Below, piece by piece: positions 27,341 to 33,442 of a stretch of DNA of 45,765 nt. Source of the DNA: Rhodopirellula bahusiensis. GTDB taxonomy: Bacteria > Planctomycetota > Planctomycetia > Pirellulales > Pirellulaceae. The position numbers and the translations under genes are program-made. Numbering within the stretch: position 1 is the first letter of the stretch; each line of letters opens with the position of its first letter. The stretch spans positions 1-45,765 of the forward strand of contig NZ_NIZW01000041.1 in NCBI RefSeq assembly GCF_002727185.1. The letters run 5' to 3'. The notes under the pieces are model-generated. The model was not told the origin of the DNA, ran no database searches, and saw only the letters and a program-made list of their open reading frames with translations.

Positions 27341-27649
27341 TCAGGTGCTGGCTTTTACCTCTTTGGCATCCACGTGAACGGAATCGACCAAGCCGATGAC
27401 GACCGCGTCGATGGGAAGTGTTTTGGTTTCAGGGGTCAGTCGAGCGCTGCTGCCTTGGCACACCAGCACCAACTCACCTTCGCCAGCGCCCAACGTGTCG
27501 ACCGCGATGAAAGTGCGTCCCGTTGAGGAAAGCTTTGCACGCGTTTTCTCATCGAGCCGGTAAGGCTCGACAATCAACAACTTGTGACCGGTCATGGATG
27601 CAACCTTTTGGGTGCAAACGACCGATCCGGTGACGCGGGCTAGAAACAT
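27341..27649 (-). CDS. BMC-P shell vertex protein, paralog 3
   Basis: A 102-aa EutN/CcmL-type pentamer protein: MFLARVTGSVVCTQKVASMT, LIVEPYRLDE, and FIAVDTLGAGEGELVLVCQG with the conserved GAGxGE turn. It sits 53 bp before the aldehyde dehydrogenase gene and after the kinase gene. Confidence 0.93.
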   Translation of the reverse strand: MFLARVTGSVVCTQKVASMTGHKLLIVEPYRLDEKTRAKLSSTGRTFIAVDTLGAGEGELVLVCQGSSARLTPETKTLPIDAVVIGLVDSVHVDAKEVKAST

Positions 27650-27696
27650 GGGAGTGGTGGGTTGAGGTGATGTGTTTGGATTGCGTTTGAATCAAA

Positions 27697-27715
27697 CCAG
27701 GTGGGACCTGGCCTA
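27697..27715 (-). repeat. CCAGGT palindrome containing the kinase stop codon
   Basis: On the minus strand the sequence reads TAGGCCAGGTCCCACCTGG. The leading TAG is the kinase stop codon and the rest is the CCAGGT...ACCTGG palindrome, whose relatives are at about 5300-5317 and 36471-36490. Confidence 0.7.
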
Positions 27716-28948
27716 CTGGGCGGCGAGAGCACGGAGGCTTCGCTTGGCCACGATCCATTCTTCGTTGGTGGGCAAAACCAGAATCTGAGTTTTGCTGGAC
27801 TCGGTGTGCAGGCTTCCTTCACCACGCATGCCGTCATTCTTGGAGGCATCCAGTTCGATGCCAAAACCTTCCAGGCCTGAAGAAACGGCGGCCCGGACCA
27901 CGTCGCTGTTTTCACCAATTCCTCCGGTGAACACGATCGCATCCAAGCGACCCAGCGCGACCATCATTCCGCCGAGGTGTCGGCGAATCTCTTCGGTGTA
28001 AACACCGAGCGCCAATTTCGCGTCGGCGTTGCCTTCGGAGGCGGCCGACTCGATGTCTCGCAAATCAGCCATGCCGCCGGAGAGACCTTTCAGTCCACCT
28101 TGGCTGGCCAGTGTTTGCAGGACTTCTTCCAGCGATTGGCTGGTTCGTTGCATGATCAACGGGATCGCGAAAGCGTCGAAATCGCCTACTCGGTTGTTTT
28201 GCGGGACGCCGGTTTGAGGTGTCATGCCCATCGTGGTCATGATGCTCTTGCCGGAATCAATCGCGGTCAGCGAACTGCTTCCGCCCAAGTGACACGAGAT
28301 GATCTTGGCGTCGTCGCGACCCAAGACTTCTGCGGCACGTTCGGCAATGAAGCGGTGGCTGGAACCGTGAAATCCCCACTTTTGAATTTGCATCTCACGC
28401 GTCCATTCCGCAGGAATCGCGTAGGTGCGACGCTCCGGCGAAATCGTGTCGTGAAATTCGGTTTCAAACGCGGCGACCAACGGTAGCTCCGGAAAACGTT
28501 GACGTAACAGTTTCATCGCAGCGATGTACGGTGGGTTGTGCGCCGGGGCGGCGGCACTCATTTCGTCCATCGCTTCAAGCACTTCGTCATCGACGACGAA
28601 GGTGCCACTTTTGCGTCCACCGTGAACGGCTTTGAAACCGATCGCGGCAACTTCATTGGCCTCTTTCAAACATCCGTTTTCAGGATGGGTCAGTTGGTCC
28701 AAGCAGGCTTGAACAGCAACGCCATGATCCGGCACGGGCATCTGCGTTTCTTCGCGAAACGTTTCGCCTTGATGCGATCGAGTCACAATCACTTCGCATT
28801 GACTGATGGGTTCCCCAATGCGATCGACGGCCCCACGAGCGAGCACGCGAGAGTCGGGGGAGGCATTCGCAGATTCAAAGTCACCGGACATGTCCAGCAG
28901 CTTGTACTTGAAACTGGTCGAGCCCAGATTGGCAACGAGGATCAACAT
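27713..28948 (-). CDS. Acetate-kinase-family enzyme with altered active site (BMC type)
   Basis: A 411-aa member of the acetate/propionate kinase family that should make ATP from an acyl phosphate (here perhaps lactoyl phosphate) released by the BMC. Family motifs are present: NLGSTSFK (residues 7-14), AHNPP (H137), WGFHGSSH (H194), R253 in NNRVGD, FTGGIGEN, and PTNEEW near the C-terminus. Compared with the Methanosarcina enzyme, three active-site positions differ: Arg91 is K106, Asp148 is E162, and Asn211 is G223. Length is normal. No encapsulation peptide is apparent, so it may be cytosolic. It lies between the shell genes and the third BMC-P gene. Confidence 0.88.
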   Translation of the reverse strand: MLILVANLGSTSFKYKLLDMSGDFESANASPDSRVLARGAVDRIGEPISQCEVIVTRSHQGETFREETQMPVPDHGVAVQACLDQLTHPENGCLKEANEVAAIGFKAVHGGRKSGTFVVDDEVLEAMDEMSAAAPAHNPPYIAAMKLLRQRFPELPLVAAFETEFHDTISPERRTYAIPAEWTREMQIQKWGFHGSSHRFIAERAAEVLGRDDAKIISCHLGGSSSLTAIDSGKSIMTTMGMTPQTGVPQNNRVGDFDAFAIPLIMQRTSQSLEEVLQTLASQGGLKGLSGGMADLRDIESAASEGNADAKLALGVYTEEIRRHLGGMMVALGRLDAIVFTGGIGENSDVVRAAVSSGLEGFGIELDASKNDGMRGEGSLHTESSKTQILVLPTNEEWIVAKRSLRALAAQ

Positions 28949-28986
28949 CGAATCACGGTCCTTGTGAAAGAGGTTTCACGCAGCGT

Positions 28987-29024
28987 GTGTGAACCAGGTT
29001 GTGAACGTCGCAACCGGATCACAC
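28987..29024 (-). promoter_or_regulatory. Intercistronic hairpin downstream of the BMC-H genes
   Basis: Arms 28987-29001 (GTGTGAACCAGGTTG) and 29011-29024 (CAACCGGATCACAC) pair with one bulge and one mismatch around a 9-nt loop. It lies 8 bp after the BMC-H stop and before the kinase gene. No T-run follows, so partial termination or protection of the upstream shell mRNA is more likely than full termination. Confidence 0.55.
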
Positions 29025-29032
29025 GGCGGCGA

Positions 29033-29302
29033 TCAATTGAAGTAAGCGTTCATCAAGCCTTCGGCTGGACGAGCGATCACGTGGCTGCTGACCAATTCGC
29101 CGACTTGAGCGGCTGCGGCGGCACCGGCTTCGACGGCTGCGCGGACGCTTCCGACGTCACCGCTGACGACGGTCGTGACCATGCCACCACCGAGGTCGAC
29201 ACGTTTGACAACAGCGACGTTGGCGGCTTTGGCCATGGCGTCGGTGGCTTCGACCAACGGCAAGAGGCCCTTCGTTTCAATCAAACCAATGGCATCGTTC
29301 AT
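29033..29302 (-). CDS. BMC-H shell hexamer protein, paralog 1
   Basis: An 89-aa Pfam BMC-domain protein forming hexameric shell tiles. It reads AIGLIETKGLLPLVEATDAM, then a pore loop VDLGGGMVT, and SGDVGSVRAAVEAGAAAA. It lacks any extension, and its pore motif (LGGG) differs from that of its neighbour (IGAG). Confidence 0.95.
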   Translation of the reverse strand: MNDAIGLIETKGLLPLVEATDAMAKAANVAVVKRVDLGGGMVTTVVSGDVGSVRAAVEAGAAAAAQVGELVSSHVIARPAEGLMNAYFN

Positions 29303-29372
29303 TTGAGATTCTCGTAAAGTTGTTTTGGTGAGGTGGGAGACAATCGGGGTGACAGACGCTGCTGTCGCTCGA

Positions 29373-29669
29373 TCACTTTTTGCTTGACGAAGGCAGCTTC
29401 AGGATCTTTTCCAAATCGCCGTGTGGGCGTGGGATCACTTGAACGCTGACGACTTCGCCGACGCGGCCGGCTGCTGCGGCACCCGCATCGGTGGCTGCTT
29501 TGACAGCGGCGACATCGCCGGTGACGAACACGGTTGCCAAGCCAGCACCAATCTTGTCCCAACCAAGGAACTGAACGTTGGCGGCTTTCATCATTGCGTC
29601 GGTTGCCTCCACTGCTGAAACGAAACCTTTGGTTTCGATCATGCCGAGGGCTTCACTGATTTTGGCCAT
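29373..29669 (-). CDS. BMC-H shell hexamer protein, paralog 2
   Basis: A 98-aa single BMC-domain protein: [20 protein letters not shown], pore loop [10 protein letters not shown], and [21 protein letters not shown] short C-terminal tail ends in LPSSSKK. It is separated by 70 bp from the other BMC-H gene. No tandem BMC-T gene occurs in this locus. Confidence 0.95.
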   Translation of the reverse strand: MAKISEALGMIETKGFVSAVEATDAMMKAANVQFLGWDKIGAGLATVFVTGDVAAVKAATDAGAAAAGRVGEVVSVQVIPRPHGDLEKILKLPSSSKK

Positions 29670-29785
29670 CTTCTGAGATACCTAAAAAGGAAAGGGGAAA
29701 ACGTGAGAGAGTGAGAGTTGGCAAATTGCCAACGGTTTCAATCACCGGACCGAACTGGCACCGGTGAACGGTTTGAGTGAGTCGA

Positions 29786-30511
29786 TCAGTGCTGGCAAGC
29801 ACAGCCGGACTTTTTCAGTTCAACGCTGGTCGCTGCATCCAGGTTGCAAGCGTTGCCTTCGTCCGTGTCGATGTGAACTTCCAACTTGGCGGCTTTGTCG
29901 GCACGAACCAAAACGTCTTCGAACGAAACGCTGCAGTCGGGGCTGCGAATCGAAAGCTGCATCATGTCGCCATTGGACACGCCGTAGTACTCCGCGTCGG
30001 CGAAGTTCATGTGCACGTGGCGAGCGGCGCGGATGACGCCTTGTTCGAGTTGAACGCTGCCGGCGGGGCCGACCAACACGCACCCGGGCGTGCCGTCGAT
30101 TTTGCCGCTGTGGCGAACCGGTGCGTTGATGCCCAGTGAGATCGAATCGGTCAGTGCTAGTTCGACTTGGCTGGCTCCACGCGTTGGGCCTAGCACGCGA
30201 ACGCTGGGGAGCATTCGTTTGCGAGGTCCGACGACCATCACGGTTTGCTTGGCCGCGTAAAAGCCATCTTGGTAGAGGTCTTTGTCTGGTTCCAAAACGC
30301 TGCCGCGACCGAATAAGATCTCAACATGCTCGTCAGTCAGGTGGCAATGGCGAGCGGAAATGCTGACACGCAAGTTCGGTTTGCCATCGACCCAACCCAG
30401 AGGTTGTTGTCCGGCGGAAGCGACCGACGAGGCTGGCGGTGCCATGCCCGATTGACGGATCGCGTTGCGAACGAGGGATTCAATGCGTGAACGATCGACA
30501 GCCAAGCTCAT
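29786..30511 (-). CDS. pduL: PduL-type phosphotransacylase of the BMC
   Basis: A 241-aa enzyme that exchanges CoA for phosphate on the acyl group, regenerating CoA inside the shell. The N-terminus carries an encapsulation-peptide-like helix (VDRSRIESLVRNAIRQSG) and an Ala/Ser/Pro linker. The two PduL halves show zinc-binding histidines in SARHCHLTDEHVE and RAARHVHMNFADAEYYG. ATG 30511 is chosen because it overlaps the regulator's stop (ATGA) and puts the helix at the N-terminus. An in-frame extension beyond it lies inside the regulator gene. The C-terminus ends CACQH, possibly a metal-binding tail. Confidence 0.93.
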   Translation of the reverse strand: MSLAVDRSRIESLVRNAIRQSGMAPPASSVASAGQQPLGWVDGKPNLRVSISARHCHLTDEHVEILFGRGSVLEPDKDLYQDGFYAAKQTVMVVGPRKRMLPSVRVLGPTRGASQVELALTDSISLGINAPVRHSGKIDGTPGCVLVGPAGSVQLEQGVIRAARHVHMNFADAEYYGVSNGDMMQLSIRSPDCSVSFEDVLVRADKAAKLEVHIDTDEGNACNLDAATSVELKKSGCACQH

Positions 30512-31383
30512 GAGAGATTCGCGTTGTTCAAGGAATGGGTGGGGGAGGAGTTCGATGGGGACGCGGCCGGAGCCGGCGTCGATGTTTTGTGCGGGGACGG
30601 GGCCTGCGATGACTGAGTCAACGGGGACTGGGCCAAGCGTAGTTGGACACCGGCGGATTCCAGCCACGCTTTCGCGTCAGAATCCAGCCCGTCGTCCGTG
30701 ACAACCGTGTCAATCTGTTGCAATTCGCAAATTCGGCTCAAACTGGTTTTTCCGAACTTGCTGTGGTCGGCCAACACGATGCCTCGTTCAGCCGAAGCGA
30801 GCATCGCCTTTTCGCTTTCCACCAGCATCATGTCGCTGTTAAAAAATCCGCGAGGCGAGACGCCGGCGACCGACAAGAACGCGGTGGTGACGTGGATGTT
30901 TGCCAATTGCGAATCGGCCAGAGGACCGATCGTGACCGAGGTGCGTCCGCGAACGCAGCCGCCGATCATGACCAAGTCGATTGAATCGCTGGTGGAAAGC
31001 AAGTGTGCGACCGGCAGCGAATTCGTCACGACTTGCAGCGGCCGATGGATGATCAGGCGAGCCAATTCGTAAACCGTGCTACCGCCGTCCAGCAAAATGG
31101 TGTCGTGGTCGGCGATCAATTCCGACGCGGCTCGGCCGATCGATTGTTTCGCGGCCCAGAAATCGTCGTTTCGGGATTCGAATACGCTGATCGTGTCGGA
31201 ATCGCCCGTCCAGTAGACGCCGCCGTGCGTGCGGCGAGCCAAACCCGCTTCTTCCAGCATTTCCAAATCGCGACGGATCGTCGATTCACTGACCGACAAT
31301 TGCGACGCCAGTTCACCCAAAGCCGCGAAACCGCGGTCTTTGACCAAATCACGCAATCGATCTCGACGTTCGTCGGTGGTCAC
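30508..31383 (-). CDS. DeoR-family regulator of the BMC operon
   Basis: A 291-aa repressor-type regulator. The winged helix-turn-helix is at residues 18-58 (ELASQLSVSESTIRRDLEML, then LARRTHGGV). The DeoR sensor domain includes LLDGGSTVYELARLI and the C-terminal ADHSKFGKTSL, which bind a sugar phosphate in relatives. The start is GTG 31383. A Ser/Pro/Ala-rich tail of about 40 residues is unusual for the family. It is the first gene of the operon and overlaps pduL, so it likely controls its own operon in response to a fucose- or rhamnose-derived phosphate (inferred). Confidence 0.93.
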   Translation of the reverse strand: MTTDERRDRLRDLVKDRGFAALGELASQLSVSESTIRRDLEMLEEAGLARRTHGGVYWTGDSDTISVFESRNDDFWAAKQSIGRAASELIADHDTILLDGGSTVYELARLIIHRPLQVVTNSLPVAHLLSTSDSIDLVMIGGCVRGRTSVTIGPLADSQLANIHVTTAFLSVAGVSPRGFFNSDMMLVESEKAMLASAERGIVLADHSKFGKTSLSRICELQQIDTVVTDDGLDSDAKAWLESAGVQLRLAQSPLTQSSQAPSPHKTSTPAPAASPSNSSPTHSLNNANLS

Positions 31384-31450
31384 TGAGTGGGGCGCTGTGG
31401 GGATTGGGGCGCTGTAGCGAAGAATCTACCAGGCAGGTCCGTTGCTCATT

Positions 31451-31466
31451 TGCAAGATTTCTTGCA
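31451..31466. promoter_or_regulatory. Perfect palindrome, candidate DeoR operator
   Basis: TGCAAGATTTCTTGCA is an exact 16-bp palindrome 68 bp upstream of the regulator's GTG. The half-site TTGCAAG recurs in the dyad at 31508-31525. Confidence 0.5.
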
Positions 31467-31492
31467 GAGCGAAAGGTTTCTGCCATCGGATG

Positions 31493-31525
31493 GTATTATT
31501 CTTTCAAGCTTACACCATTGCAAGC
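31493..31525 (-). promoter_or_regulatory. Candidate promoter and second dyad for the BMC operon
   Basis: On the minus strand TTGCAA (31518-31523) and TAATAC (31493-31498) could be -35 and -10 elements with a 19-nt spacer, somewhat long. The -35 lies within an imperfect dyad, GCTTACA/TGCAAGC arms at 31508-31525. This sits in the only sizeable spacer upstream of the operon. Confidence 0.4.
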
Positions 31526-31569
31526 GTCCAATTGTGTGGATTTGGAAAAGATGGGAGGAATGAATGTCG

Positions 31570-32163
31570 CTACGCGTTGGGCTGGGCGGCGACTTCGGGA
31601 TTGTCAGTGATAGATACCAACCACCCACTGGTCCGATCGAGCATCTCGAGCGCGTCGATCCCCACTGATTCCCAGATATAGATGGAAGTCTGGGTGGATA
31701 GGGTAGAGTTTGAGTGGTCTGGAGCTGTCGCCGCGATCGTGACGTTTGGAAGATCTCTTTCAAGAAAGAGCTTTAAGGCGGTGAGCAATTGTTGCCGCGT
31801 TTCAGCCCATTGCTTCAAAACGTTTCGCTGGATCGCCGAGTCAATCGGCTGCCACACGAGTTTGACTTTCTGCGTTTGATCGCCGGCGGATCCATCCGGA
31901 TTGGTCGGCTCCGGACGCCGGAGCTCGCACAGCCTTCCACCCTCCGCTGCCAATTTTGAGCCATCCAGGTAGACTCGTCGCAGTTGATTGTCTGCGTTGA
32001 ATTGGTAGACCCGGTCGGGCCCATCGTAGAAAGCCGGTCCACCGCCGGTTCGCCAGCCGACCACCCATTCTCGGCCGCTCGCCCGGTGCAGCAGCCGAGC
32101 TCGCTCGGGCAAATTGACGCCCTCCAACAGTAAATCTTCGCGGTCGTGAGTTTCGCGTGCCAT
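31570..32163 (-). CDS. Conserved planctomycete hypothetical protein
   Basis: A 197-aa protein starting MARETHDREDLLLEGVNLPE. The N-terminal half contains WVVGWRTGGGPAFYDGPDRVY followed by QFNADNQLRRVYLDG, a pattern I associate with planctomycete proteins of unknown function. No signal peptide, membrane span or catalytic motif is evident. It lies upstream of the BMC regulator on the same strand with a 186-bp gap containing the candidate operon promoter, so it is probably separately transcribed. Confidence 0.75.
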   Translation of the reverse strand: MARETHDREDLLLEGVNLPERARLLHRASGREWVVGWRTGGGPAFYDGPDRVYQFNADNQLRRVYLDGSKLAAEGGRLCELRRPEPTNPDGSAGDQTQKVKLVWQPIDSAIQRNVLKQWAETRQQLLTALKLFLERDLPNVTIAATAPDHSNSTLSTQTSIYIWESVGIDALEMLDRTSGWLVSITDNPEVAAQPNA

Positions 32164-32247
32164 CGTTTTCGGTTTGTTTGTTGGACTGAATACGTGAATT
32201 GAGCTGTCGCTGTCTTTCTCTTTCTATCTTCCTCGTTCGGATGCCCC

Positions 32248-33333
32248 ATGAGTTCTGATTCTTCGATCGATCAGAACGACTTCGCCGTCGAGGATGCGAA
32301 CACGGCGGCGGTTGCGTGGTGGGAACGACTCGGCAGCGGAATGATCTCGCCAGGAATTGGCTTTGGCATCGTGGCGGGAATTGCCTCGGCGGTGTTGTAC
32401 ACGCTGGCGAACATCTCGCTCCGCAATGCGATCTCGGTGGACCCTTTCATTGTTTCGACCTTCAAAGCGGCTCCGACCGTGTTGGTGCTGACGCCCTATT
32501 TGGCGGTGGTCAAAGCCAGCGGACGACCGATTGCGACCAGTCGCCAATGGATTCCAATTTTCATCCCAATCGCGCTGGTTGGGCAAGTCATTGGCAACGG
32601 AGCTTTCCAGGTGGCTCTCGGCAGCATCGGTTTGGCTGCGTCGGTGCCGATCACGCTGGGATCGTTGTTGATCGGTAGTGCGATATTGGGCTGGATTCTG
32701 CTGAGGGAACCGGTTCGCGCTCGGACGCTTGTTTCGATTGCCACGCTGATCATCGCCGTGATCGTGTTGTCACAGTCTCGCGGCGTCGAACCGGTCGAGT
32801 GGCATTCATCGTCGTCGGAAGTCTCTGAGGAACCGGTGGATTGGGTGCACTCGCCGATCGTTGGCGCTTTGTGCGCGGTATCGTCCGGATTGGCCTACGC
32901 CGTTTTCAGCACGACGATGCGTTTCACGATGAAACGCGGGATGTTGGCGTCGATGGCGATGTGGATCAGCGGTGTCTCGGGCATGTTGGCTTTGGCGGGC
33001 ATCGTCGCGATCAGAACGGGATGGTCGCCGATCGCGGATATTCCACCGGCGATGTGGCAGTCCATGATTCTGGCCGGGATCTTCAATTTCACCGCATTCG
33101 TTGCGATTTCGACGGCATTGAAAGTCCTCCCGGTCGTGGCCGTGCACCTGATCAATGCGTCTCAAGTCGCGATGGCGAGCGTTGCCGGTGTGCTCGTCTT
33201 TGACGAACCCGTGACCAAACTGTTGGTGCTCGGCATCTCGTTGACCCTGGCCGGACTGACGATCCTTGCCACCCGGCGGAGGCCAGCTCCGGATCCATCG
33301 ACCACATTCCAGTCAACCTTTCGTTCGGAATAA
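32248..33333 (+). CDS. EamA/DMT-family transporter
   Basis: A 361-aa inner-membrane protein with about ten hydrophobic segments in two EamA halves. The first half opens with GFGIVAGIASAVLYTLANIS, and each half ends in the ILREPV or VFDEPV motif typical of the drug/metabolite transporter family. A hydrophilic stretch (residues about 178-208) links the halves. Substrate is unknown; it could export metabolites or take up sugars or amino acids. It is divergent from the hypothetical gene at 31570-32163. Confidence 0.88.
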   Translation: MSSDSSIDQNDFAVEDANTAAVAWWERLGSGMISPGIGFGIVAGIASAVLYTLANISLRNAISVDPFIVSTFKAAPTVLVLTPYLAVVKASGRPIATSRQWIPIFIPIALVGQVIGNGAFQVALGSIGLAASVPITLGSLLIGSAILGWILLREPVRARTLVSIATLIIAVIVLSQSRGVEPVEWHSSSSEVSEEPVDWVHSPIVGALCAVSSGLAYAVFSTTMRFTMKRGMLASMAMWISGVSGMLALAGIVAIRTGWSPIADIPPAMWQSMILAGIFNFTAFVAISTALKVLPVVAVHLINASQVAMASVAGVLVFDEPVTKLLVLGISLTLAGLTILATRRRPAPDPSTTFQSTFRSE

Positions 33334-33442
33334 CCGATACACACGTTAAGACCCGTCGTGCCGTTGCAGAATGCTTGATTGTTGCGACTGCACCTCGGGA
33401 AGAACCCAACGTGATGTCACCGACCGCGGAAGAAAATTGACT

